Part shown: positions 41,695-50,439 of the stretch, in pieces
How the letters are laid out: each line of letters opens with the position of its first letter
Position numbering within the stretch: the first letter of the stretch is position 1
From: Candidatus Binataceae bacterium
GTDB taxonomy: Bacteria > Desulfobacterota > Binatia > Binatales > Binataceae
Length of the DNA stretch: 64,000 nucleotides
Direction: 5' to 3'
Assembly: GCA_035308025.1 (NCBI GenBank)
Contig: DATGHL010000042.1
Location: 1 to 64,000 of the forward strand
The notes under the pieces: model-generated
What the model saw: the letters and a program-made list of their open reading frames with translations, nothing else
What the model was told of the DNA's origin: nothing
The model's database searches: none
Translations under genes and position numbers: made by a program

Positions 41695-42498
41695 ATGAAA
41701 AATCTTGCAGCCAGGGCGACAGTCACGATAGTGGCCTTGCTTGCCGTGTGGTCGATTGCAGCTCCGGCGCGCGGCAAGATTGTGTCGAAGACGATCACTC
41801 TCAACGCCGGCCAAATCGTCTCGCACAGTTTCCTGGTTTATGACGACAGCTTGAAGAGCCGCCGTCCCGGCGTCCTGGTGGTGCCGGAATTCTGGGGCCT
41901 GAACGACTACGCCAAAAGCCGCGCGAAGATGCTGGCGCAGCTCGGCTACGTCGCCCTGGCGGTGGACATGTACGGCGACGGGAAAGTCACGACGGACCCC
42001 AAGCAGGCGGGGGCGTGGGCCACCGCACTCGAGACCGGTGATCGCGCCGAACTGCGCCGGCGGATCAATGCCGCGCTCGACGAACTAAAACGCGATCCGC
42101 GCGTCGATTCCGCTAAAACTGCGGCGATCGGCTACTGCTTCGGCGGCACGACCGTACTTGAGCTCGCCCGCAGCGGCGCCGATCTCCAAAGCGTCGTCAG
42201 TTTCCATGGTCACCCGGGGACCGGGGCGGTTGCGCAACCGGGCGCAATCCGGGCGCGGATTCTGCTCTGCGCCGGCGCCGATGATCCTTACGTGCCGCCC
42301 GCACAGCTCGAGGCTTTTGAGCAGGAGATGCGAACCGCGGGTGCGAACTGGGAAATTGACATCTATAGCGGCGCGAAACACAGCTTCACAAATCCGGGCG
42401 CGGACCAATACCACGTCCCCGCGCTCGCCTATAACCGCGACGCTGATCAACGCTCGTGGGCAGCGATGCGGGAGCTCTTCGACGAGACTTTGCAGTAG
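41695..42498 (+). CDS. secreted dienelactone hydrolase-family protein
   Basis: A 267-residue alpha/beta hydrolase with a signal peptide (about 1-26, TVTIVALLAVWSIAAPARG). The nucleophile is Cys148 in GYCFGG, as in dienelactone hydrolases, with the acid in AGADDPYVPPAQL and His in GAKHSFTNPGAD. Cytoplasmic family members open dienelactones from chlorocatechol pathways; secreted members have unknown substrates. GAGAGGAGCG is well placed upstream of ATG 41695. Confidence 0.87.
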   Translation: MKNLAARATVTIVALLAVWSIAAPARGKIVSKTITLNAGQIVSHSFLVYDDSLKSRRPGVLVVPEFWGLNDYAKSRAKMLAQLGYVALAVDMYGDGKVTTDPKQAGAWATALETGDRAELRRRINAALDELKRDPRVDSAKTAAIGYCFGGTTVLELARSGADLQSVVSFHGHPGTGAVAQPGAIRARILLCAGADDPYVPPAQLEAFEQEMRTAGANWEIDIYSGAKHSFTNPGADQYHVPALAYNRDADQRSWAAMRELFDETLQ

Positions 42499-42567
42499 TT
42501 CGTGCGGATGGTCATCGCGAAGTGATGGCTAACCGCATCGGCCCTGTCGACCAACTTTTTTCAGACT

Positions 42568-43326
42568 CTACTTATTCTGCCAATTGGGTTGACGCTTCTC
42601 GGCGAAGGCGAGGGCGCCTTCGCGCGCGTCGGCGGTGGTTTGCAGCCACTCATAATGTTCGCGCTCGAGGGCCAAGCCGTCGGCGAGAGGTTGATCGAGG
42701 CCGTCGAGAGCGACTCGTTTGATCCGCCGCACGGCGAGCGGTGCGCTCTTGCAGATTTCGCCCGCGATCGCTTCGCACTTGCCGATTAGCTGGTTCATCG
42801 GCACGACGTGATCGACCAAACCGAGGCGCAGCGCCTCCGGCGCGTCGATCCGATTGCCCGTGTAGAGCATCTCGAGTGCACGGCCGAGTGGGATCAGCCG
42901 CGGCAGCCGCTGCGTGCCGCCGCCCCCGGGCAGCCATCCGAGGCGCACCTCACCCAGTCCGAACTGCGCGTGCTCTGCGGCGACGCGGATATCGCAGGCC
43001 AGCGCCTGCTCGAGGCCGCCGCCGTTGGCGTGGCCATTGATCGCGGCGATGACCGGCTTGTCGAGCGCCAGCATCACCGGGAACAGCAGATTGTGCGGCT
43101 CCTCGCCCGGTCGCTCGACGTAGTTGCTTTTGATGTCGCTGCCAGCGCAGAAGGCGCGCTCACCCGCGCCGGTCAGGATGGCGACGCGGAGCGCGGCGTC
43201 CTCCTGAAATTCCGTCCAGACTTCGGCGAGCCGCGCGTAAGACTCGTGGTCGCAGGCGTTCAGCCGTTCCGGCCGATTGATCGTGACGTAGGCGAGCGGC
43301 CCGCGTTTGTCGAAGAGAATTTTCAT
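42568..43326 (-). CDS. enoyl-CoA hydratase/isomerase
   Basis: A 252-residue crotonase (ATG 43326; a TTG precedes it). Oxyanion motifs are FCAGSDIKSNYV and NGHANGGGLEQALACDI. Unlike the neighbour 39775-40566, both catalytic Glu are kept: FGLGEVRLGWLPGGGGTQRL and GRALEMLYTG. It can be expected to hydrate or isomerise enoyl-CoA esters in fatty-acid or aromatic side-chain degradation. It lies 72 bp downstream of the epoxide hydrolase gene on the same strand. Confidence 0.92.
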   Translation of the reverse strand: MKILFDKRGPLAYVTINRPERLNACDHESYARLAEVWTEFQEDAALRVAILTGAGERAFCAGSDIKSNYVERPGEEPHNLLFPVMLALDKPVIAAINGHANGGGLEQALACDIRVAAEHAQFGLGEVRLGWLPGGGGTQRLPRLIPLGRALEMLYTGNRIDAPEALRLGLVDHVVPMNQLIGKCEAIAGEICKSAPLAVRRIKRVALDGLDQPLADGLALEREHYEWLQTTADAREGALAFAEKRQPNWQNK

Positions 43327-43398
43327 CAAGCAACCTCGATCGGGAATTCGGGCCTAAGAATCCGACCAATGCCGGCGCGCAACGACGGCATCGTCGTT

Positions 43399-44562
43399 CT
43401 AGCGGAGCGTGCGGTAGAAGGCGCGGATGTCCTGCACCAGTTGTTCAGGCTCCTCGCTCGGCGCGAAGTGCCCGCCTGCGGTCATCGGCGTCCAGCGCTT
43501 GAGATTGTAGTAGCGTTCCGCCCAACTGCGCGGCGGGATCAGCAATTCGCGTGGGAAGACTCCGATCGCCGTCGGCGCTTCCACCACCGGGGTGCGTGCA
43601 TGCGCCGGTTTCCATGGATCGTTGCGCGCCTCGTAGTAATAACGCACCGAGGTGACGAAACACTCGGTCACCCAGTAGAGCATCACATGCGTGAGCAGCT
43701 CATCTTTGCTGTAGCGCCGCTCGACGTTGCCGCCGCAATCGCTCCAGTTGCGCCGCCGTTCGATGAGCCAGGCGCACAACGCCACCGGCGAATCGTGCAT
43801 CCCATAGGCCAGGGTCTGCGGATCTCGGGTCTGGACCGCGACATGGCTTACGATCGTCGGTTCGGCTTGCCGTGTCCGCGCCAGCGCGGCCTGATCGTCT
43901 GGACCGTAGTCGCTTTCACGCAGACCGCCACCGGTAAAGAAATCCATCGGAATCGCGAGGCTCAGATAGATCCCGATCAGATGCTGCGGATATTTGTGCC
44001 CGAGCTGCTCGGTCAGCAGTGCGCCCCAATCACCGCCCTCGGCCGCGAACTTCTGATAGCCCAAAACTTCGCGCATCAAAGTGACCCAGAGGTCCGCGGT
44101 GCGCCACCAGTTGATGCCGGGCTTGGTCAGCGGGGTCGAGAAGCAGAAGCCCGGCAGGGAAGGCACGACGACGTCGAAGGCGTCTGCGGGATCGCCGCCA
44201 AAAGTGGCCGGATCGCATAGCGGCCGAATCACCTTATGCAGATCCCAGAAGGTCCACGGCCATCCGTGCGAGAGAATCAGCGGGATCGGCTTCGGCCCTT
44301 TGCCGGGCTCGTGGATGAAATGGATCGGGACGCCAGCGATAGTCGTCTTGTAGTTGGCGAAGGAATTGATCTCGCGCTCATGCTTGCGCCAGTCGTAGCG
44401 ATCGAGCCAGTAGTCGACGAGTTCTTTCAGATACGCGCGATTGGTGCCGTAAGCCCAGTTCTCGTTGTTGTAATCGATCGGCCAGCGGGTCCGCGCCAGA
44501 CGCTCGCGCAGGTCAGTCAGGACGTCGTCGGGCACTGCGATCGTAAAGGGCTCTTTTTGCAT
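43399..44562 (-). CDS. epoxide hydrolase with EHN domain
   Basis: A 387-residue alpha/beta hydrolase. The N-terminal EHN domain is visible (FTIAVPDDVLTDLRERLART, NWAYGTNRAYLKELVDYW), then the oxyanion HGWPWTFWD, the nucleophile Asp178 in GGDWGALLTEQLG and the C-terminal His in GGHFAPSEEPE. Tyr residues in the lid region (FVTSVRYYYEAR) fit epoxide activation. This group is related to juvenile-hormone/microsomal type epoxide hydrolases. It shares a minus-strand run with the hydratase and the Rieske oxygenase; the substrate is not known. Confidence 0.92.
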   Translation of the reverse strand: MQKEPFTIAVPDDVLTDLRERLARTRWPIDYNNENWAYGTNRAYLKELVDYWLDRYDWRKHEREINSFANYKTTIAGVPIHFIHEPGKGPKPIPLILSHGWPWTFWDLHKVIRPLCDPATFGGDPADAFDVVVPSLPGFCFSTPLTKPGINWWRTADLWVTLMREVLGYQKFAAEGGDWGALLTEQLGHKYPQHLIGIYLSLAIPMDFFTGGGLRESDYGPDDQAALARTRQAEPTIVSHVAVQTRDPQTLAYGMHDSPVALCAWLIERRRNWSDCGGNVERRYSKDELLTHVMLYWVTECFVTSVRYYYEARNDPWKPAHARTPVVEAPTAIGVFPRELLIPPRSWAERYYNLKRWTPMTAGGHFAPSEEPEQLVQDIRAFYRTLR

Positions 44563-44607
44563 GATTGATGCGGTCTCGAGGTTTGAGCCTGTCGAGTTGA
44601 GGTGACT

Positions 44608-45693
44608 TTAACTCACCGCTGAGGCGAGCCGGCTCGGTCGCGTCGAGGCGGCCTGCCGGGCTTCCGTGGCTTCTTCTTCGATACGCTTGTCGAGCAATCG
44701 CAGCAGCATCTCGGGACCGGCGTCGTGCACGATATTCACTAGATTGCCGTCGGGCCGCTCCTTCAAGTTCCGATGCTGCGCTTCGAGCACGATAGCGTCC
44801 TCTTGAAACGCTGCGTCCACGGTCTCGAAGAGCATGTCGCTCATCCCGGGCGCGTCGGTCGCTTTGCTCGCACCCCAGCTGAAGTAGTACTCACAGGTAT
44901 CCTCATCGACGGGCGTAACCGCCTGCGACGAATAGCTGTCGAGGAGCATCTGGCCGTTGGACGGGCCGGACGTCGCGGTGCCGGGCGTGAAGACCTTGAA
45001 ATGAATCACGAAGTTGCAGGGCAAGGTCATCTGCACATCGACGTGCCAATCGAACAGCGCGTCGGGCGGAAAGAGATGCTGGGCAAAGGACGGCGCCGGC
45101 ACACTATAGAACCAGGCCTCGCTGTTGACGCCGAGTGGCGTCGGCGTGCGCGTCGGTTTTACATCGACCCAGGCGCGAGTGCCGCCAAGGGTTTTGCTGT
45201 GGATCCAGTTGGCGTGGCTGAGATCCATCAGATTGGCGATTTCTAGCCGATGATTGGCCTTCACCGTAAGTTTTCCGGTTTTGATATTCCAGTTCGGATC
45301 GCTGGGGCCGACTGCGAAACAGATCAGGTTGGGATCGGCGCGCGCGGGATCGCCCATCCAGACCCAAATCCAGTTGTCTTTCTCGACCACGGGTAAGGTG
45401 CGCACGCGGGCGCGGGCGGGAATCGCGCGCTGGCCGGGAATCTCGACGCACATGCCGTCGGGGCCAAATTTCATACCGTGATAGAGACAGCGGAGCGCGT
45501 CGCCTTCCTTGCGTCCGAGATGCAATGCGGCCTGCCGATGCGGGCAGCGATCTTCCATAGCGACGATGCCGCCGGCGGGTTTGCGATAGAGCACAATCGG
45601 TTCATTGGCGAGGCGGCGCGCGAGGAGGGCGTCGCGACCCTGGCTCAGCTCGTAATCCCATCCGGCGCAGTACCACAGATTCCTGGCGAACAT
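44608..45693 (-). CDS. Rieske non-heme iron oxygenase (VanA-like)
   Basis: A 361-residue oxygenase component. The Rieske [2Fe-2S] ligands are in CPHRQAALHL and CLYHGMKF (CxH...CxxH, about 50-72), and the mononuclear iron facial triad in NLMDLSHANWIH plus a distal Asp (QEDAIVLEAQHRN). The N-terminus MFARNLWYCAGWDYELSQG resembles vanillate O-demethylase and related mono-oxygenases. No reductase or ferredoxin partner gene is visible nearby, so electrons must come from elsewhere. It is the first gene of the run 45693 to 42568 on the minus strand. Confidence 0.92.
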   Translation of the reverse strand: MFARNLWYCAGWDYELSQGRDALLARRLANEPIVLYRKPAGGIVAMEDRCPHRQAALHLGRKEGDALRCLYHGMKFGPDGMCVEIPGQRAIPARARVRTLPVVEKDNWIWVWMGDPARADPNLICFAVGPSDPNWNIKTGKLTVKANHRLEIANLMDLSHANWIHSKTLGGTRAWVDVKPTRTPTPLGVNSEAWFYSVPAPSFAQHLFPPDALFDWHVDVQMTLPCNFVIHFKVFTPGTATSGPSNGQMLLDSYSSQAVTPVDEDTCEYYFSWGASKATDAPGMSDMLFETVDAAFQEDAIVLEAQHRNLKERPDGNLVNIVHDAGPEMLLRLLDKRIEEEATEARQAASTRPSRLASAVS

Positions 45694-45806
45694 CGTCCAG
45701 CCCTCCGGCTCCGTCAGATGTGCAAGAGCAGGAGGATTGTCGCCGATCGCAGCGCCTTTCTCAATCGCTGCGCGCTGCGGATTACGAGCGGCTCAGGGGC
45801 GAGCTT

Positions 45807-46661
45807 TCAGCTCGTCGGAGAACAAGGCGTCAGCGTATTGCCGAATCCCCAACAGGCGCTGAAGCCGTCCAAGGTCGAATTAGGAACGGATACATTCGAG
45901 TTCTGCCCGCTGGGATTGAACATGACGACGCTGTCGCCGGTGGCGAGATTGGCGGTGGCGCTATTGGCAGTCGAGAAGCTGAAAATCGCCGTGCCGAAGT
46001 CCGCCAGCGGCAGGATCCCGCTGAATCCCGTCGGCGCCTCTTCGATCCATTCCGCGGAGAGTTTCGAGGCCTTGTACGTGAAGGTCTGGCTCCAACTGCC
46101 ACCGGTGGTTTCGTCGGTCATCGCGAGCGTCCACGATTGCTTGCCCTTGCACTTACCGGCGCAATTCAGCGAGGCAGTCATGACATCGCCGGGATTCACC
46201 GGCAGCGTGCTGATGACGATCGAAAAAGCCGGCAGCATCTCGTACCACGCATAATATTGGCTGCCGCCGCCGGCGAACGAGTCTGACTCGGTGCCGAGCT
46301 GAATCAGCTTGGCGTCGGCGTGCCGGCATTTCGCGCTTTTGCAGTAACCGCCGATCCCGACCCAGTTCGATGAAAAGCTATCAATCCCCTGAGAAATCGC
46401 CCCCGGAACCACCCAGGTCGATTGCGCCGCCGTGTAGTGCACCTTGGTCTCGAATTTCGGCAGCGCATAGCCCGACCAGTTGTTGCTCTGCATCTGATTA
46501 TCGATCGTACGCAGCGCGTCGCCGTTGAAATCGCGAGCGACGTCGATCGGCATATGTTTGCGACCAACCACGGCCTGGCCGGCGCGCGCCGGTTGATAAC
46601 CGCTCAGGATCGTCAGAGCCAGTAACAGCGCGGCGCCGATTGTACAGATGATCGTTTTCAA
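45807..46661 (-). CDS. secreted G1-family (eqolisin) glutamic peptidase
   Basis: A 284-residue protein with a signal peptide (about 1-28). The mature protein resembles fungal scytalidoglutamic peptidase: NNWSGYALP, SSNWVGIGG, LIQLGTES with catalytic Gln121, YYAWYEMLPA, and AEWIEEAPTG with catalytic Glu204. The enzyme class works at acid pH outside the cell. Four Cys (CKSAKC and CAGKC) could form disulfides. It lies 110 bp downstream of nothing and is separated from the CoA-transferase gene by a 195-bp intergenic gap in which I see no gene. Confidence 0.88.
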   Translation of the reverse strand: MKTIICTIGAALLLALTILSGYQPARAGQAVVGRKHMPIDVARDFNGDALRTIDNQMQSNNWSGYALPKFETKVHYTAAQSTWVVPGAISQGIDSFSSNWVGIGGYCKSAKCRHADAKLIQLGTESDSFAGGGSQYYAWYEMLPAFSIVISTLPVNPGDVMTASLNCAGKCKGKQSWTLAMTDETTGGSWSQTFTYKASKLSAEWIEEAPTGFSGILPLADFGTAIFSFSTANSATANLATGDSVVMFNPSGQNSNVSVPNSTLDGFSACWGFGNTLTPCSPTS

Positions 46662-46856
46662 TGATGAAGCCCCCCGTCAGTTGATCTAGTTGAGATGCCT
46701 CCTTACGCCTAGCCGAAAAATCGCGATGCAGCGAGTCGTGTCGGACAGCAGCGCGCTGCTTTGCAGTCGGCGCGCAACCTGAGCTAACGTCTCGCTGATT
46801 CGACCGCTGACGACCATCCCGCGACGCGGGACTGGACAGGAGGTGTTGCGATCGCG

Positions 46857-48077
46857 ATGAGCGCTCCCAAACATATGCTCGAAGGCTTCAAAGTCCTCGA
46901 CTTCACGCAGTTCGTTGCTGGGCCGACGGTGACCAAATTGATGGCCGAGATGGGCGCCGAGATCGTCAAAATCGAACTCGCGCCGGGTGGCGACCTGTGC
47001 CGCAACTTCCCCTACGTCAAGGACCTGCGCAGCGCCTATTTCGTCCAGCAGAACCGCGGCAAGCTCAGCCTCTGTCTTGATATCAAGAGTCCAGCCGGAC
47101 GCGCGATCGTGCGCGAGCTGGTACCTAAGGTTGACGTGCTGGTGCAGAACTACGCACCGGGTGTAATCGGACGCATGGGTTTCGACTACGCCACGGTGCG
47201 CGAGCTCAACCCGCGCATCATCATGTGCTCGGTCTCAACCTTTGGCCAAAGTGGACCGCTCGCGCCCGAACCCGGCTACGATTTTATCGGCCAATCTTAC
47301 GCCGGGGTGACCTCGCTCAGCGGCGAGGCCGACGGCGACTATTATCCCGCGGCGCTGGCGATTGGCGACGTCTCGACCGGGGTGCACGCCTATGCCGCCG
47401 TGGCGACCGCATTGTTGCATCGTGAGCGCACCGGCCAGGGCCAGCATCTCGACATTTCACTGCTCGATTCCTACTTCCACTATCACGACATGGCGGTGCA
47501 GTTGGTCAGCGCCAGCCACGGCGCGATGCGGGTAACCCGAATGGGTGCGCAAATCAGTACGCTGTCGCCAGCCGGCATCTTCAAGACCAAAACCGGCTCG
47601 ATCTGGATCTTCGCCTTCCAGAACAATCACTGGGCGAGTCTCTGCGAGCTGATGGGCCGGCCGGAACTGATCAAGGATGTGCGGTGCCTCGAAAACAGTA
47701 CGCGCGTGGCCAATCGCGACGTCGTCAACGGCGCGATTCAAAACTGGCTGATGACGCTGGCGGGCGTCGACGCCGCCGTCGCACTCCTGCGCAAAGCGCA
47801 TATCGCCCATGCTCCTGTGCTAACGGTCGAGGAGGCGATGCAGCATCCGCATCTGCGCGAGCGCGGCACCGTGCGCACGGTGCATGATCGGATCATCGGG
47901 GATTTTCAGGTGCCGGGCTTCCCTCTGCGCTTCTCGGGCTTTCCCGAGAGTCTCGCGCTCGAGGCGCCCTTTCTGGGCGAGCACAATCGCCGCGTGCTAT
48001 CGACCTATCTGGGCTACGGCGAGGCGCAGATCGCGAAACTGGAAGGCGAGGGCGTCCTGCACAGCGCCTCGTACTAA
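46857..48077 (+). CDS. CaiB/BaiF-family (class III) CoA-transferase
   Basis: A 406-residue class III CoA-transferase. It begins LEGFKVLDFTQFVAGPTVTK, and the catalytic Asp is D171 in LAIGDVSTGVHAY. Other features: NRGKLSLCLDIKSPAGR, DVLVQNYAPGVIGRMG, and RTGQGQHLDISLLD. Formyl-CoA:oxalate transferase belongs to this family but so do many others. The gene starts the plus-strand run CoA-transferase, EthD protein, AMP ligase, CmcJ-like, with short gaps. Confidence 0.92.
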   Translation: MSAPKHMLEGFKVLDFTQFVAGPTVTKLMAEMGAEIVKIELAPGGDLCRNFPYVKDLRSAYFVQQNRGKLSLCLDIKSPAGRAIVRELVPKVDVLVQNYAPGVIGRMGFDYATVRELNPRIIMCSVSTFGQSGPLAPEPGYDFIGQSYAGVTSLSGEADGDYYPAALAIGDVSTGVHAYAAVATALLHRERTGQGQHLDISLLDSYFHYHDMAVQLVSASHGAMRVTRMGAQISTLSPAGIFKTKTGSIWIFAFQNNHWASLCELMGRPELIKDVRCLENSTRVANRDVVNGAIQNWLMTLAGVDAAVALLRKAHIAHAPVLTVEEAMQHPHLRERGTVRTVHDRIIGDFQVPGFPLRFSGFPESLALEAPFLGEHNRRVLSTYLGYGEAQIAKLEGEGVLHSASY

Positions 48078-48096
48078 GAGAGGAGCCGAGGTAATC

Positions 48097-48879
48097 ATGA
48101 TTCGTTTGACTTTTGTTCTTAGACGACAGTCTCGTATGTCGCGCGCGGAGTTCCAGAATTACTGGCGCGAGACTCATGGTCCGCTGGTCGCCCGCCACTC
48201 GGTCACGCTGAACATCCTGCGCTATGTCCAGCTCCACACGCTCGATGATCCTGTAAACGACGCGCTGGCCGCAGCGCGCGGCGGCATGGAACCGCCGTAC
48301 GATGGCGTCGCCGAGCTTTGGTGGACCACTCGCGAGGCTCTGGCGGGGAGCTTCGGCAATGCTGCGGGTAAGGCCGCGGCCTCGGAATTGCTCGAAGACG
48401 AAAAGCGCTTTATCGACCTTGCGAATTCGCCGATGTGGCTGGCGTACGAATATCCGCAGGTCAATCCGACGCCGGAAGATTTGGTCGCGCGCGAGCATAG
48501 TCCGCTGGTGAAGCTGTTTTTTTGTCTGCGCCATCCATCCAATCAGAGCTTGGCGCAGGCGCAGCTCTACTGGCGGACCAATCACGGGCCGATTATCCGC
48601 GGCGTGGCGTCCGCCATGCGCATGCGGCGCTATCTGCAAGTCCATCGCTGCGAAGATGATCTCGAACAGCAACTACGGGTCAGCCGCGGAACTCGCGTCG
48701 CGCCCTACGACGGCCACGCCGAGGCGTGGTTTGATCGCGCCGATCTGGCGACGCTCGCGGCTTCCGCAGAGGCGAAACGCGCCATGGAGATTGCAGTCGC
48801 GGACGAGACTAATTTTATCGATTTTCGGAACTCCGCGATGTGGATCGGGAAGGAGCGCGTCTTTATCGATCGCAGATGA
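48097..48879 (+). CDS. tandem EthD-domain protein
   Basis: A 260-residue protein made of two similar ferredoxin-like EthD/dabb-type halves. Each half contains a YWR-x-HGP segment: NYWRETHGPLVARHSVTL and LYWRTNHGPIIRGVASA, followed by RYVQLH or RYLQVH, PYDGVAELWW or PYDGHAEAWF and a terminal FIDxxNSxMW. EthD-domain proteins are small accessory or lyase-like proteins of catabolic clusters. The duplication gives an internal pseudo-dimer. ATG 48097 with AGGAGCCGAGG upstream; the ligase gene follows after a few bases. Confidence 0.82.
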   Translation: MIRLTFVLRRQSRMSRAEFQNYWRETHGPLVARHSVTLNILRYVQLHTLDDPVNDALAAARGGMEPPYDGVAELWWTTREALAGSFGNAAGKAAASELLEDEKRFIDLANSPMWLAYEYPQVNPTPEDLVAREHSPLVKLFFCLRHPSNQSLAQAQLYWRTNHGPIIRGVASAMRMRRYLQVHRCEDDLEQQLRVSRGTRVAPYDGHAEAWFDRADLATLAASAEAKRAMEIAVADETNFIDFRNSAMWIGKERVFIDRR

Positions 48880-48886
48880 GCGGGAA

Positions 48887-50386
48887 ATGAAGACCATGAA
48901 CGATTTGCTTGCGACGGCCGATCCCGCGCGCGTCGCGTTAATTGGGGTCGAGCCCGATCGATCTCTGACTTACCGCCAGCTTAGCCGGCAAATCGACAGA
49001 TTGGCTGAGGCGCTCGCGGCGAGCGGACTCGAGCCGGGCGCGCGGGCCGCAATTGTTCTGCCCAACGGCCCCGAATTCATCGTCGTTTTCCTCGCAGTCC
49101 TTCGCGCGCGTCTGACCGCGGCCCCGTACAACGGGGCGCAAGCCGCCGAGTTGGCGACGCTGTGGGAAGATGCCGGAATTCGCGCGGTGATCGCGATGAC
49201 GGATGACCGCGCATCGCTCGAGACGGCCGCGCGGCTCAACCTTCCGGCCTGGCCGCTTTCCGTCGATTCGAGCGGGCAAGTGCAGCTTGCGGTCCGCTCG
49301 CGCGGTGCAGCGACGCGCAAGCTCTCGGGCTCTGACCCAAATCCCGACGATGTCGCGCTCTTTCTCCACACCAGCGGCACCACCAGCAAGCCCAAAGGCG
49401 TGCCGCTGACCCATGCCAATCTGATGGCCTCGATCGAGAATATCGCAGGCGGTTACCGGCTGACGGCCGACGATCGCACCCTGCTCGTGATGCCGCTGTT
49501 CCACGTCCATGGCCTGATCGGCGCCGCCCTCTCGACCTTGTACTCGGGTGGAACCGTGGTTGCGCCGAGGCGTTTCAGCGCCAACGCATTCTGGCCGCTA
49601 GCACGATCTACGGGCGCGACCTGGTACTCCGCCGTGCCGACGATTCATCGCACGCTGCTGCTCCGCGCTGACTCCGATGCACCGTCCAACAGTGGGTTCC
49701 GCTTCATCCGATCATGCTCGGCCGCGCTGGCGCCTGCCATGCTCGCGCAGATGGAGGATCGCTTCCAGGCCCCGGTGCTCGAAGCCTATGGCATGACCGA
49801 GGCGGCTCATCAGATTGCGACCAATCCACTCCCGCCGGCGCCGCACAAGGCCGGCAGCGTGGGTCTCGGCGGGCGCGTGGAAGTCGCGATCCTCGACGAC
49901 GGCGGCCTGCCCCTGCCGCCGGAGCGCGAAGGCGAGGTCGCAATCAAAGGTGCCAATGTGATGGGCGGTTACGACCGCAATCCGGCCGCGAATGCCGCGG
50001 CTTTCGTCAACGGCTGGCTGCGCACCGGTGATCGCGGAAAGCTCGACGCGGAGGGCTACGTCAGCCTGGTTGGCCGGATTAAAGAGTTGATAAATCGCGG
50101 CGGCGAGAAGGTCTCGCCAGCGGAAATCGACGCGGTCCTGCTCGCGCATCCGGCCGTCGCCGAGGCCGCGAGCTTTGGCGTCCCCGACGAAAAGTACGGT
50201 GAGGAGGTGAGCGCCGCGATCGTGTTGAAAGGATCGGCGACAGCAAAAGACCTTCAGGCGTTTTGCCGCGAAAGCCTCGCCGATTTCAAAGTCCCGAAGG
50301 TGCTCCACATCGTCGCCGAGTTGCCCAAGACCGCGACCGGCAAAGTCCAGCGCAATGTCCTGACGCGAACCTTCACGCCCGCGTAG
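48887..50386 (+). CDS. AMP-forming acyl-CoA synthetase, oxalyl-CoA-synthetase-like
   Basis: A 499-residue class I adenylate-forming ligase. The P-loop is LHTSGTTSKPKGVPLTH, the A8 region WLRTGDRGKLDAEGYVSLVG, and the C-terminal lysine TATGKVQR. The middle segment MPLFHVHGLIGAALSTLYSG and ATWYSAVPTIHRTLL, then EAYGMTEAAHQIATNPLPPA resemble oxalyl-CoA synthetases (Pcs60/AAE3) more than long-chain ligases. Combined with a CoA-transferase of the Frc superfamily, a short-chain dicarboxylate or related acid is a possible substrate, but no oxalyl-CoA decarboxylase is present. ATG 48887; 48896 is the alternative. Confidence 0.87.
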   Translation: MKTMNDLLATADPARVALIGVEPDRSLTYRQLSRQIDRLAEALAASGLEPGARAAIVLPNGPEFIVVFLAVLRARLTAAPYNGAQAAELATLWEDAGIRAVIAMTDDRASLETAARLNLPAWPLSVDSSGQVQLAVRSRGAATRKLSGSDPNPDDVALFLHTSGTTSKPKGVPLTHANLMASIENIAGGYRLTADDRTLLVMPLFHVHGLIGAALSTLYSGGTVVAPRRFSANAFWPLARSTGATWYSAVPTIHRTLLLRADSDAPSNSGFRFIRSCSAALAPAMLAQMEDRFQAPVLEAYGMTEAAHQIATNPLPPAPHKAGSVGLGGRVEVAILDDGGLPLPPEREGEVAIKGANVMGGYDRNPAANAAAFVNGWLRTGDRGKLDAEGYVSLVGRIKELINRGGEKVSPAEIDAVLLAHPAVAEAASFGVPDEKYGEEVSAAIVLKGSATAKDLQAFCRESLADFKVPKVLHIVAELPKTATGKVQRNVLTRTFTPA

Positions 50387-50439
50387 CCAAAGCCGTAGCT
50401 CACAAGCGCACGGGCAAGCTAGGTTCCGATAAATTAACC

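Noticed and set aside
42808..44220. 470-codon plus-strand frame opposite crotonase and epoxide hydrolase
   Set aside because: No domain; shadow of two convincing minus-strand enzymes.
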